Origin: Manganibacter manganicus
GTDB taxonomy: Bacteria > Pseudomonadota > Alphaproteobacteria > Rhizobiales > Rhizobiaceae
DNA: 64,000 bases
Assembly: GCF_002075885.1 (NCBI RefSeq)
Contig: NZ_MDET01000009.1
Span: 61,001-125,000, forward strand
Direction: 5' to 3'
Shown here: piece by piece, positions 8,944-17,155 of the stretch
Position numbering within the stretch: the stretch's first letter is position 1
Layout: each line of letters begins with the position of its first letter
The notes under the pieces: model-generated
Told to the model about the DNA's origin: nothing
The model's input: only the letters and a program-made list of their open reading frames with translations
Database searches by the model: none
Translations under genes and position numbers: made by a program

Positions 8944-9888
8944 CTATTCCATCCACGCCTTCCATTTCGACTCGTTATCGGCCAGCCATTTGTCGGCAGC
9001 CTGTTCCGGCTCCATACCGTCGATATCGGTCAGCTTGGCCTGGACGGCGACGTCCATGTTGGTAAAGTTGACCTTCTGCAGCACCGCATAAGCCTTCGGC
9101 CACTTGTTCGGAAATTCCTTCCAGACGCCTATTTTCAGATAGCCGCCCTTGGGGTTGCCGCAATCATAGGGGAGGTCCTTGTTCGTTCCCCATGATGGAT
9201 CGTCCTTGCACTTCGGATCGTAGTCCGGGAACTCGACGAAGCTGCCTTCATAAAGGGCCTCGATGAAATTCGGCGTCCAGTTGAACAGGACGATAGGCTC
9301 CTTGCGCTTTTCAGCCGAGGCCAGCTCCGCCCACAGTGCCGCAGCCGAACCGGCGTTCACCACGTCGAAGTTCAAATTAAATGCCTTAACACGCTCCGCA
9401 TCGTGCTTGAGCCAGTCCACCGGCCCGCCAAGGAAACGGCCCTTCGGCGCGGTCTCGGCAACAGCGAATTTATCCGCGCATGCGTTCAACGCTTCCCATG
9501 ACGGCAGGCCGGGGCAGATCTCCTCGACATATTTCGGATACCACCACTCTTCGCGGGTCTTGGCATCGTGGGTGCCGGCATCGAGCACGCAGCCCTCTTT
9601 CACCACCTTTTCGAAAGCAACGCCGAAAGCACCCTCCCAGACCTCGTTTTCGAGATGGATGTCGCCTTCGCACATGGCCGTGTAAACGACCTGGCTGTCG
9701 GAAGAGACGTATTCGACCGTCGCGCCCGTCTTTTCGAGGAGTTTGCCTACGATATGTGCGCCGACGATCTGACTGGACCAGTTGTGGATCGGGATCTTGA
9801 TGGTATCGGTGGAATCTTCAGCAAAGGCCGTGCTTGCCGCGAATGCCAGGATGGCGGCCACGCTAACGGTTTTGGTTAGATTGCGCAT
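8944..9888 (-). CDS. tmoX: TmoX-type periplasmic binding protein (TMAO/quaternary amine)
   Basis: Periplasmic OpuAC-family substrate-binding protein, 314 residues. A signal peptide ends at about AFA|ED (residue 23). The mature protein is rich in tryptophans suited to a cation-pi box for a methylated amine: HNWSSQ (W37), NEVWEGAFG (W84), EEWWYP (W115-116), GPVDWLKHD (W159) and FNWTPNF (W204). From memory, the segments KIPIHNWSSQIV and GPVDWLKHD resemble the TMAO-binding protein TmoX of marine bacteria more than ChoX or ProX; this needs alignment. The start is the ATG at 9888 with AGAGGAG upstream. It is the first gene of the operon, divergent from torR across a repeat array, which supports TMAO as ligand. 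Confidence 0.65.
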   Translation of the reverse strand: MRNLTKTVSVAAILAFAASTAFAEDSTDTIKIPIHNWSSQIVGAHIVGKLLEKTGATVEYVSSDSQVVYTAMCEGDIHLENEVWEGAFGVAFEKVVKEGCVLDAGTHDAKTREEWWYPKYVEEICPGLPSWEALNACADKFAVAETAPKGRFLGGPVDWLKHDAERVKAFNLNFDVVNAGSAAALWAELASAEKRKEPIVLFNWTPNFIEALYEGSFVEFPDYDPKCKDDPSWGTNKDLPYDCGNPKGGYLKIGVWKEFPNKWPKAYAVLQKVNFTNMDVAVQAKLTDIDGMEPEQAADKWLADNESKWKAWME

Positions 9889-10003
9889 GTCTTCTCCTCT
9901 TGACCTTATGGTTCCCTGAGAGCGGAAAGATGCTTCTATCGGCATTTTGGATTTCTGCTCAGTCCTGTGAGGATAGCGGCGAGACGTAAACGGGTGTCGG
10001 TCG

Positions 10004-10044
10004 ATATGTAAAAGTCATGGTCAGAAATGTGAAAATATGTTAAC
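10004..10044. promoter_or_regulatory. Four phased decamer repeats, candidate tor boxes
   Basis: Four decamers centred on ATG lie end to end at 10-11 base spacing: ATATGTAAAA (10004-10013), TCATGGTCAG (10015-10024), AAATGTGAAA (10025-10034), ATATGTTAAC (10035-10044). Against the reverse complement of the E. coli tor box (ATATGAACAG) they match at 7, 7, 5 and 6 of 10 positions. OmpR-family regulators such as TorR bind direct repeats with this helical phasing. The array lies 22 bases before the torR ATG, in the divergent region with tmoX, so it could serve both genes. Binding by this TorR is inferred. Confidence 0.5.
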
Positions 10045-10066
10045 GCAGTCTCGGGAGGAAAATACC

Positions 10067-10804
10067 ATGAGGCTCCAGCATCACATCGTGATCGTGGAGG
10101 ACGATCCGGTCACGCGGGCAAAGCTGGCCGGCTATTTTCTTGCCGAGGGCTACAAGGTCAGCGAAGCCGGCGATGGCGAAGAAATGCGCAGCATTGTCGC
10201 GCGCCAACCCGCCGACCTGTTCATGATCGACATCAACCTGCCCGGCGAAGACGGACTGAGGCTCACCCGCGAACAGCGGGAACGCTCGGACGCCGGCATC
10301 ATACTGGTCACCGGGCGCTCGGACGCCGTCGATCGCATCGTCGGGCTGGAAATCGGCGCCGACGATTATGTCACCAAGCCCTTCGAGCAACGGGAATTGC
10401 TCGCCCGCGTCAAGGGACTTTTGCGCCGCGTCGGACGGGGCCGCCAGTACACCGGCAACGTCTCGGTGCGCCATTTCCATGGCTGGACGCTGGATGTGCT
10501 TGGGCGCACGCTGCAGGACGCCGACGGGACATTCGTCGAATTGACCGGCGCGGAGTTGAAGATGCTGGCCGCGTTTACCGCCAATCCGGGCCGGGTCCTG
10601 ACGCGCGAGCGCCTGCTGCACGAAATTTCGCGACGGGAATGGGACACGCACGATCGCACCGTCGATGTGCTGGTGAGACGGCTGAGGCAGAAACTCAAAG
10701 ACAACCCACGCGCGCCCCGCATCATCCTGACGGCACATGGCGAAGGCTATTTCTTCGTTCCCCGGAGCGAAGCTGCAGGCGACGCCGCCCCGAAATCAAG
10801 CTAA
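10067..10804 (+). CDS. torR: TorR-like response regulator, OmpR family
   Basis: Cytoplasmic two-component regulator, 245 residues. The receiver domain (about 5-120) has the acidic pair EDD at 11-13, phospho-acceptor D55 in LFMIDINLPG, and the conserved lysine in DDYVTKPFE. The C-terminal winged-helix domain (about 140-235) shows LTGAELKMLAAF and VDVLVRRLRQKL. The start ATG follows a strong GGGAGGAA site. It is flanked by the hybrid kinase TorS on the opposite strand and divergent from the tmoXVW operon. By analogy with E. coli TorR it should respond to TMAO through TorT/TorS; its targets here are probably the transporter and its own gene. The family assignment is firm, the ligand inferred. 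Confidence 0.75.
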   Translation: MRLQHHIVIVEDDPVTRAKLAGYFLAEGYKVSEAGDGEEMRSIVARQPADLFMIDINLPGEDGLRLTREQRERSDAGIILVTGRSDAVDRIVGLEIGADDYVTKPFEQRELLARVKGLLRRVGRGRQYTGNVSVRHFHGWTLDVLGRTLQDADGTFVELTGAELKMLAAFTANPGRVLTRERLLHEISRREWDTHDRTVDVLVRRLRQKLKDNPRAPRIILTAHGEGYFFVPRSEAAGDAAPKSS

Positions 10805-10828
10805 GCCCCGCCGGCATTTTGATGGAGG

Positions 10829-10879
10829 ATCGGAATAGCCCGAAAATCGGATGCCGCTTTTCGGTCCGATGCTATTCCG
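10829..10879. repeat. Palindromic repeat, copy at torS 3' end
   Basis: A 45-base unit (10829-10873) matches 13918-13962 at 39 of 45 positions in the same orientation. Here it is extended into a larger palindrome with perfect outer arms CGGAATAGC (10831-10839) and GCTATTCCG (10871-10879), and inner CGAAAA/TTTTCG pairing. It lies between the convergent torR and torS genes and overlaps the torS stop codon, so it may act as a shared transcript end. No clear U-tract follows. Confidence 0.65.
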
Positions 10880-13820
10880 CTGCGGCGGGTTTGGCGCTCC
10901 GTTCGCGCGCGAGCAGAGCGTCCAGGCGCAAAAGGCCGGCTTCGAATGCCGCTTTGCACTCGGCAATGCCGGTGTACAAATGCTCGACGGGATTGACGTC
11001 GGCTTTGGCTTCCAGTGCCGTAGCGGCCGCGAGCAAGCGCGGGAACCCAAGCGAGCCTGCTGAACTTTTCGTCGCGTGCGCCAGGTCGCGAAGTGTCTGC
11101 CTGTCTTCCGCCAGAAGTGCGACGTGCATCGATTGAAAACGCTCCGGCAGACTGGTCCGCGCGATCGCCGCAAGGCGTTCCAGTCCCGCTATGCCAAGCG
11201 TTTGCATGTCGGCCCTGCCAGCGGTTTCGTCGAATGGCATCAAGGTGTCGGAGTGGGCGGCCGGTTGGATAGCCGAGCGGGCGGCATGCGGTAACGAGAG
11301 GGAATCGAGCGCATCGAGCAATTGCTCGCCGATAAGAGGCTTGGCAACGAAGACATCCATGCCCGAGCCGAGATAACGCTCTATCTCGGTGCTGAAAACA
11401 TGGGCCGACATTGCGACAACCGGCAGGTCCGGCCGCGCCAGAGCCGTTCTCACGCGGCGCATGGTTTCCAGCCCGTCAATGCCGGGGAGGCTGATATCCA
11501 TGACGAGAACATCGGGCTTGAAGTCGGCAACCGCCTCCACCGCCTCATAGCCATCGCTGACCGCCCGCACCCGATGCCCGGCTTTCGACAGCAGGGTTTC
11601 AGCCACCAGCCGCGTGGTGTCGTCGTCTTCAACCATGAGAATATCGAGGCGGCGGTCGGATTGGGCAAGGCGTGCCTTCTGCTTTTGCGTCCGCAGCGGC
11701 CGGTCGGCCGTTTTCAACTTCAGAGTGAAGGTAAAGGTGCTGCCCACGCCGGGAGTGGACGAGACTTTTATTTCGGCGTCCATCAGTCGCGCAAGTTCGC
11801 TGCTGATGGCAAGGCCCAGCCCGGTGCCGCCAAAACGTCGAGTGATCGAAGCATCTGTTTGCGTGAATGGCTGGAAGATATGTTGCTGATGTTCCGGCAA
11901 CACGCCGATGCCACTGTCGCAAACGCTGAAGCGGACATGCTGCGACCCTTTGGCGACCCGGTGAGCCGTAACCTCGACACGCACTTCGCCACGTTCGGTG
12001 AATTTGATCGCGTTGCCGATCAGGTTGAACAATATCTGCCGAAGCTTGGTCGCGTCGACGCAGAACCATGGCGCCAGTTTCGGATCGATATCGAGAATGA
12101 TATCGAGTCCCTTCTCGACGGCGGCCGGCTGCATGAAGGCAACGACACCTTCGACCAGCGCCCGCACATCGACCTCCTCCTGATCCAGGACCACCTTGCC
12201 AGACTCGATCCTGGAATAGTCGAGGATCGAATTGAGGATGCTCAAAAGCACCTCGCCCGAGCTGGTGGCCACAGAAAGATGCTTGCGCTGCCCGGCGTTG
12301 AGCCTCGTTTCGCCCAAAAGGCGTATCATGCCAAGCATCCCGGTCATGGGCGTGCGGATTTCGTGGCTCATCGTCGCCAGGAAGGCGGATTTTGCCCGGC
12401 TTGCCTGTTCGGCCTCCTCACGCGCCTGCGCATGATCCTGTGCCTCCTGCCTAAGGCGCGTATTGACGTGCCTGATTTCCTCCGTCTGTTCTTCGACCAG
12501 TTGCTGCAACTCTTCGCGATGCCGCCCGAGTTCGACCATCATGCGTTCGCGCTCCTGCTCCAGATCGAGCCGCCGTCGCGATTCATCCCGAAACCGGTTC
12601 ACCGCAACCGCCATGGTGCGCAACTCATCGTCGCCATCTTCGGAGACTTCGACACGGAGATCGCCGGCTGTCAGCCGCTGTACGGCACGCGCCATGGTGC
12701 CGAGACGGCGAACGAGGTTCCTCTCGACATAGAGCCAGACGATGGTACCCGACACCAGAAGAGCGCAAACAAGCGTCAGGATCAGTACGACAATGCCGAT
12801 CCGGACGGCATTGTCGGCGCGCTTGGCTGTCGTTCGCGCGAAGGTCCCGGAGCGGTCGAGGATATTCCCGGCAATTTTATTCTGTTTTGCCGAAAGCTCC
12901 CGGTTGGCTTCGGTCATCTTGTCCAGCCGATCGATGAGATCGATGACGTGCTGCCGGCGTCCAAACAGCGAACCGGCGACGGGCGTGTCGCCAACCGCTG
13001 TTTCCATCGTGTTGAAGAACGCAAGCGCCTGCTTACGCCGCACCGGATCGTCGATGCCCAGGATACGCCGCCTTATGACCGTCATGTGATCCTGGAAAAT
13101 GGCGCTGATCTCGCTGACTTCCTTCAACGACTGGGCGCGGTCCAGACGGTTGACCAGCAGGCTGATCTGGGCACTGCGGTGGCGCAACTCGTACATCCGC
13201 TCCATCAGGAAAATGTCATGTTCGATCAGCCGGTCGATCGCGCTGTAAGCATCTTCCCGCCGGGCGGGATCGGTGATCAACCCATAAAGGCTCGCAGTGA
13301 CCGCCGATGCACCCGCCGATGCATTCGAGATCAGCGTTTCCGACAGCAGCAATATCGACTGTGCAGCATCGGTCGCTTTTTCTGCGCTGCGGCGATAGGC
13401 GGCCTCCTGCTCCAGCCGCCGGCGCACGAGGCCATAGTTGTTCTTCAGATTGGCCAGCATTTTCTCGACCGAGCTGGCAAACGCCTCGACAAGCTGCTTG
13501 TCGGTGTCGAATTTTTTCAGATGATCGAGAGACTCAACCATCTCCCGAGACAGGCGAGACAACTCGGCCTGCTCCGCCGACAATTCGGCAGGCGAGCGCA
13601 CGGCGGCGAGAGCCGGAGCCGCTGCAACCAGTCTGGCACTAAGCTCGGCAATATGTTGGGTTTCCGCAATGGCCGGCAGCGCCTTGGTGTTAACCACAGC
13701 TTGGGCCGCCGCGATATGGCGCAGGATCAACCAGCTTGCAACGCCGGACGACAGCGACAAGCCAGTTATGCAAAGGAAAGCGAGAAACAGCCTTCCGCCA
13801 ATGCCGAGCCTACGAAACAT
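10872..13820 (-). CDS. torS: TorS-like hybrid sensor histidine kinase
   Basis: Unorthodox inner-membrane kinase, 982 residues. Order: TM1 (about 8-34), a long helical periplasmic sensor (35-338), TM2 (340-365), HAMP (366-420), coiled coil (420-475), HisKA with H486 in SHEIRTPM, HATPase with GTGLGLAIS (about 665), receiver with D775 in VMDISLPG, and a C-terminal Hpt with H915 in AHATKSSAGSLG. This His-Asp-His layout with a large helical sensor is that of TorS, which reads TMAO-loaded TorT and phosphorylates TorR. It is convergent with torR and divergent from torT. Copies of one palindromic repeat bracket the gene on both sides. The ribosome-binding site before the ATG is weak. Confidence 0.78.
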   Translation of the reverse strand: MFRRLGIGGRLFLAFLCITGLSLSSGVASWLILRHIAAAQAVVNTKALPAIAETQHIAELSARLVAAAPALAAVRSPAELSAEQAELSRLSREMVESLDHLKKFDTDKQLVEAFASSVEKMLANLKNNYGLVRRRLEQEAAYRRSAEKATDAAQSILLLSETLISNASAGASAVTASLYGLITDPARREDAYSAIDRLIEHDIFLMERMYELRHRSAQISLLVNRLDRAQSLKEVSEISAIFQDHMTVIRRRILGIDDPVRRKQALAFFNTMETAVGDTPVAGSLFGRRQHVIDLIDRLDKMTEANRELSAKQNKIAGNILDRSGTFARTTAKRADNAVRIGIVVLILTLVCALLVSGTIVWLYVERNLVRRLGTMARAVQRLTAGDLRVEVSEDGDDELRTMAVAVNRFRDESRRRLDLEQERERMMVELGRHREELQQLVEEQTEEIRHVNTRLRQEAQDHAQAREEAEQASRAKSAFLATMSHEIRTPMTGMLGMIRLLGETRLNAGQRKHLSVATSSGEVLLSILNSILDYSRIESGKVVLDQEEVDVRALVEGVVAFMQPAAVEKGLDIILDIDPKLAPWFCVDATKLRQILFNLIGNAIKFTERGEVRVEVTAHRVAKGSQHVRFSVCDSGIGVLPEHQQHIFQPFTQTDASITRRFGGTGLGLAISSELARLMDAEIKVSSTPGVGSTFTFTLKLKTADRPLRTQKQKARLAQSDRRLDILMVEDDDTTRLVAETLLSKAGHRVRAVSDGYEAVEAVADFKPDVLVMDISLPGIDGLETMRRVRTALARPDLPVVAMSAHVFSTEIERYLGSGMDVFVAKPLIGEQLLDALDSLSLPHAARSAIQPAAHSDTLMPFDETAGRADMQTLGIAGLERLAAIARTSLPERFQSMHVALLAEDRQTLRDLAHATKSSAGSLGFPRLLAAATALEAKADVNPVEHLYTGIAECKAAFEAGLLRLDALLARERSAKPAAAE

Positions 13821-13917
13821 CGCTCATATAACCATGGTTTGCAGGATCGAGGTAAGCCATCCAGAGCGTCGTGCATTCAATTGCGCGCATAAGGGCCCTC
13901 TTATTCCATGATGGCAC

Positions 13918-13962
13918 ATCGGAATGATCCGAAAACCGGATTCCACTTTTCGGTCCGATGCT
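13918..13962. repeat. Palindromic repeat, copy between torS and torT
   Basis: Second copy of the 45-base unit seen at 10829-10873, same orientation. Internal arms are ATCGGA (13918-13923) with TCCGAT (13954-13959), and CCGAAAA (13929-13935) with TTTTCGG (13947-13953). It lies in the divergent torS/torT intergenic region and extends to 15 bases before the torT ATG. The open frame of torT continues upstream through it, which would give a spurious N-terminal extension. Confidence 0.65.
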
Positions 13963-13976
13963 CTAGTCTCCGGCGC

Positions 13977-15059
13977 ATGGGAACCGCAACAGTCCGCCAT
14001 ATTTGCAGGAGCGCGGCTGCCGCGGCGGGCCTTGCCATGGCGATTTCGGCCGGTCACGCCGAGGACAGGCCCGGCACATGGCGGCTCGAGGCCTGGCAGC
14101 CGCCATTCGACTATTCGCATCCGTCCACGGCAATCGACTATCAACCGGTGGCCAATGCCGCCCACCATTGGAAGATTTGTGCGTCCTACCCACATCTGAA
14201 GGACTCCTATTGGGTGAGTGTCAATTACGGCATGGTGGAGCAGGCGAAGGCCGCGGGCGTCGGCCTGACCGTCGTCGAGGCCGGCGGCTATCCCAATCTC
14301 GACAAACAGATCGAGCAGATAAAGGCCTGTAGCACGAACGCCGACGCACTGATCGTCGGAACGGTTTCTTACAACGGGCTGACGCCGACAATCCAGGAGA
14401 TAGCACGGCGCATCCCGGTGATTGCTGCGGTCAACGACATCGACAGCACCGGTATAACCGCAAAAGCCGCCGTCTCATGGGAGGAGATGGGCCGGTCCAT
14501 CGGCAGTTATCTTGCAAATCTTCATCCACCCGGCTCGAAACCCGTCAAGATTGCATGGTTTCCCGGCCCGAAAGGTGCCGGGTGGGTTCCGTTTATCGAA
14601 GCGGGCTTCCAGCAAGGCCTCAAGAACAGCTCGGCAAAAATTGCCGCCGTCAAGTGGGGCGACACGGGAATGGAAATTCAGCTTCTGCTCGTCGAGGACG
14701 TGCTCGCGACACAACCGGACATCGATTACATCGTTGGCAGCGCGCCAACGGCCGACGCCGCAGTCAGCCTTCTTCGTGCCCAAGGCAAAGAGCAAAGAAT
14801 AAAAATCCTTGCCGATTATTTTACCCACGGCACGTTCCGCGAGATATTTCGAGACAAGGTGCTTGCCGCCCCGACAGATTCACCGCCACTGCAAGGGCGT
14901 ATAGCCATAGACCAGGCCATCCGGGCCATAGAAGGCACATTGCGGTACAGGCATATCGGACCTCAGATCAAGGTTGTCAACAAAACCAACGTCTTGTCGC
15001 TCGACCTCGACAACACGCTGGCCCCCGCCTGGTTCAAGCCAACATTCGAGGTGAAATAG
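13977..15059 (+). CDS. torT: TorT-like periplasmic sensor protein
   Basis: Periplasmic binding protein of the LacI/ribose-binding fold, 360 residues, with a signal peptide of about 29 residues ending AGHA|ED. The sequence (WRLEAWQPPFDYS, ICASYPHLKDSYWVSVNYGM, IGSYLANLHPPGSKPVKIAW) fits the TorT family, which binds TMAO and signals through the periplasmic domain of TorS rather than feeding a transporter. The start at 13977 places a proper signal peptide at the N-terminus; the frame upstream to 13908 encodes only repeat sequence. No good ribosome-binding site is visible. Divergent from torS, with a perfect palindrome just after the stop. Confidence 0.75.
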   Translation: MGTATVRHICRSAAAAAGLAMAISAGHAEDRPGTWRLEAWQPPFDYSHPSTAIDYQPVANAAHHWKICASYPHLKDSYWVSVNYGMVEQAKAAGVGLTVVEAGGYPNLDKQIEQIKACSTNADALIVGTVSYNGLTPTIQEIARRIPVIAAVNDIDSTGITAKAAVSWEEMGRSIGSYLANLHPPGSKPVKIAWFPGPKGAGWVPFIEAGFQQGLKNSSAKIAAVKWGDTGMEIQLLLVEDVLATQPDIDYIVGSAPTADAAVSLLRAQGKEQRIKILADYFTHGTFREIFRDKVLAAPTDSPPLQGRIAIDQAIRAIEGTLRYRHIGPQIKVVNKTNVLSLDLDNTLAPAWFKPTFEVK

Positions 15060-15068
15060 ATACTCCAC

Positions 15069-15098
15069 ATCCTCCTGACATTATGGTGTCAGGAGGAT
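15069..15098. promoter_or_regulatory. Perfect 12-bp palindrome between torT and WYL regulator
   Basis: Arms ATCCTCCTGACA (15069-15080) and TGTCAGGAGGAT (15087-15098) with a 6-base loop. It begins 9 bases after the torT stop and ends 49 bases before the ATG of a YafY-type regulator. There is no U-tract, so it is a poor intrinsic terminator. A perfect dyad immediately upstream of a DNA-binding regulator suggests an autoregulatory operator; both roles are possible. Confidence 0.5.
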
Positions 15099-15147
15099 CA
15101 TGTCATAGGATAGCAGAGGTTCCTTAGCGGGGGCGAAAGGACCAGAT

Positions 15148-15864
15148 ATGAGACGTGCCGACAGGCTTTTTCAGATCGTGCAGCATTTGCGTGGTGGCCG
15201 GCTGGTTACGGCTCAGAAACTCGGCACCTGGCTCGAGGTCTCTGAGCGCACGATCTATCGCGATATTGCCGACCTGCAATCGACAGGGGTCCCCATCGAT
15301 GGCGAGGCTGGCGTGGGTTACATGATGAGAGAGGGGTTTGACCTTCCGCCTCTGATGTTTACACGAGACGAAATCGTTGCACTCGTTGCCGGAGCGCGTA
15401 TGGTGCGCGCATTTGGCGGCGCCACCATGGCACGGGCCGCCGACGAGGCACTGGTCAAGATAGGCGCCGTCCTCCCTGAACCCGAAAAGGCGCGAATCGC
15501 ACGCACTGAAATCCATGCTCCGATGTGGGTGGTCAGCGATACGGACCGAGGGACAATCGATGTGATCGAGCGTGCCACCGAAAAGCGGCAGGTTCTGACC
15601 ATTGGCTACAGCGACGAGAACGGCCGGGAGACCGGGCGCGACATACGGCCACTCGGCCTGTGGTTCTGGGGTAAGGTATGGACGCTGGTTGCCTGGTGCG
15701 AGATGCGGGACGATTTTCGCGCCTTCCGCATCGACCGCATCAATTCGGTGGCGACCGCCGGCCGCGTATTCAAGCCGGAGCGCGGCAAACAACTTGCCGA
15801 TTTCTACCGGGTGGTAGAGCGAAGTGAATCCTATGAGATGGGACCGACAGCAAGAGGTGCCTGA
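15148..15864 (+). CDS. YafY-family HTH/WYL transcriptional regulator
   Basis: DNA-binding regulator of 238 residues. The N-terminal HTH-11 type winged helix (about 5-60) has GGRLVTAQKLGTWLEVSERT followed by IYRDIADLQ. A linker leads to a WYL-type ligand-binding domain (about 135-215) with IRPLGLWFWGKVWTLVAWCE and FRAFRIDRI. YafY proteins are usually local repressors. The ATG is preceded by AAAGGA. No obvious target gene is adjacent downstream: the next gene is on the opposite strand. The upstream palindrome at 15069-15098 may be its operator. The ligand is unknown. Confidence 0.85.
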   Translation: MRRADRLFQIVQHLRGGRLVTAQKLGTWLEVSERTIYRDIADLQSTGVPIDGEAGVGYMMREGFDLPPLMFTRDEIVALVAGARMVRAFGGATMARAADEALVKIGAVLPEPEKARIARTEIHAPMWVVSDTDRGTIDVIERATEKRQVLTIGYSDENGRETGRDIRPLGLWFWGKVWTLVAWCEMRDDFRAFRIDRINSVATAGRVFKPERGKQLADFYRVVERSESYEMGPTARGA

Positions 15865-15927
15865 CCGACCGCTGGCTAAGGCGTCATGGATTCCTTGACC
15901 AGGACGAATCTCTAAGGAAAGCGGCTG

Positions 15928-16623
15928 CTATTCTTCGTTATCGTCACCATCCTTCGACTTCAGCGCAGAAAGCTTGGCAAAGACGGCGGCCGCGTCGAGT
16001 TCGTCGCTGTCCTCCTTGGCAGGTTTTCCATTTTGCGGCTCCAGCCGTTCCGTCAGCGAAGCGGGCAGAAGCGTATCGCCCGTCGGCTGTGCCTGATCGC
16101 GGCCGCGCGAAGCACGCTGCACTTCGAGATCGAGGTCGATCTGCGAGCACAGGCCGAGCGTTACCGGATCCATTGGCACCAGATTGGCTGAATTCCAATG
16201 GGTGCGTTCGCGAATCTGCTCGATTGTCGATTTGGTCGTGCCGACGAGGCGCGAAATCTGCGCATCCTTGAGCTCTGCGTGGTTACGCACCAGCCACAAG
16301 ATGGCATTTGGCCGATCTTGCCGCTTTGAAAGCGGCGTGTAGCGTGGCCCCTTGCGCTTGGATTCCGGCACCCGCACCTTTGGCTCGGAAAGCTTCAGGC
16401 GGTAATTGCCATCCGTCTCGCCTTTGGCGATCTCGTCGCGGCTGAGTTGACCAGTGATGACCGGATCGAGACCCTTGATGCCTTGTGCGGACTCCCCATC
16501 GGCGATGGCCTTCACTTCGAGCGGATGCAGCGAACAAAAGTGCGCGATCTGTTCGAAGGACAAGGCCGTATTGTCAACCAGCCAAACAGCGGTCGCCTTG
16601 GGCATCAGGAGCGTATTGGCCAT
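15928..16623 (-). CDS. trcR: DUF1013/TrcR-family cell-cycle regulator
   Basis: Protein of 231 residues beginning MANTLLMPKATAVWLVDNTA, characteristic of the DUF1013 family, confined to alphaproteobacteria and now named TrcR, a cell-cycle transcriptional regulator. Two helix-turn-helix-like stretches are visible: FEQIAHFCSLHPLEVKAIAD and AQISRLVGTTKSTIEQIRER. Residues about 95-110 are basic (ESKRKGPRYTPLSKRQDRPN). The tail from about 165 is low-complexity and acidic (ending SKDGDDNEE). It is convergent with the WYL gene. Together with cpdR and a CtrA box elsewhere in the window, this fits a CtrA-governed cell cycle. Its direct targets are not evident here. Confidence 0.85.
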   Translation of the reverse strand: MANTLLMPKATAVWLVDNTALSFEQIAHFCSLHPLEVKAIADGESAQGIKGLDPVITGQLSRDEIAKGETDGNYRLKLSEPKVRVPESKRKGPRYTPLSKRQDRPNAILWLVRNHAELKDAQISRLVGTTKSTIEQIRERTHWNSANLVPMDPVTLGLCSQIDLDLEVQRASRGRDQAQPTGDTLLPASLTERLEPQNGKPAKEDSDELDAAAVFAKLSALKSKDGDDNEE

Positions 16624-16751
16624 CGATAAATCCTTCTCGTTCGCCCGCGTTCCCGCGCGGGCGGTGGTTCAGAGCCACCAAATAAGGGAAATCGAGGCGG
16701 TATATAACGGTTCCGCGACATGATCGCAACCGGGAAGAAAACAGCGCGGAC

Positions 16752-16786
16752 AAAAACAAACCCCGCCGAACAAGGTTCAGCGGGGT
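16752..16786 (-). terminator. Intrinsic terminator after the DUF1127 gene
   Basis: Read on the minus strand: arms AACCCCGCTGAAC and GTTCGGCGGGGTT (13 pairs with one G-U) around a 3-base loop, followed by TTTGTTTTTG. This is a strong rho-independent terminator for the small gene ending at 16849. A second short perfect hairpin, GGCTCTAC/GTAGAGCC at 16825-16846, lies directly after that gene's stop codon. Confidence 0.85.
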
Positions 16787-16848
16787 TCGGAGCCGGCGGC
16801 GCACTTCGCAACGCGCCAGGCATCGGCTCTACTTGAATGTAGAGCCGC

Positions 16849-16992
16849 TTAGTACGAAGCGGCGCGGGCAACCCTGGCGATGTCGGTGCGATTGATGCCG
16901 AGATCGTCGAGTTCGCGGGCATTGAGACGGTTCAGTTCGCGAACGGTCTCGGTGTAACGGCGCCAATTCCTATAGCTGCGGATCAGATTCAT
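16849..16992 (-). CDS. DUF1127 small basic protein
   Basis: A 47-residue arginine-rich protein beginning MNLIRSYRNWRRYTETVREL; the core LNRLNARELDDLGINRTDI is the DUF1127 (YjiS-like) signature. Family members in alphaproteobacteria include RNA-binding proteins and factors affecting phosphate or carbon metabolism and stress responses; the role here is unknown. The start at 16992 was chosen because GGAGAG lies five bases upstream; the frame continues upstream to 17103 without family similarity. It is a single-gene unit closed by the terminator at 16752-16786. Confidence 0.85.
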   Translation of the reverse strand: MNLIRSYRNWRRYTETVRELNRLNARELDDLGINRTDIARVARAASY

Positions 16993-17155
16993 CTTGCTCT
17001 CCATTCGGTGCGATCTTGCGTTGAATTCGATGCCCCTCAAATAGGCATTCCCGCTCCAATCTAGAACAGACGCTTTTGCATACCCGTATTGCATTTGCTG
17101 CATCGCACCATGAAGAGAAAATAAATGTTTTCAGGAACTTCCCGCAGTAGCGTCG

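Noticed and set aside
5738..9888. Glycine betaine/proline (ProVWX) or choline (ChoXWV) assignment for the transporter
   Set aside because: Not excluded, but the double permease, the tryptophan pattern of the binding protein and the adjacent torTSR genes favour TMAO.
13820..13829. TCGCTCATAT next to the torS start as another tor box
   Set aside because: It matches the E. coli tor box at 7 of 10 positions but stands alone, without phased neighbours; too weak to list.
11322..13892. Very long open frame (over 850 codons) on the plus strand opposite torS
   Set aside because: The minus strand encodes a complete, motif-rich TorS. The plus frame has no recognisable domain and results from GC-rich codon bias.
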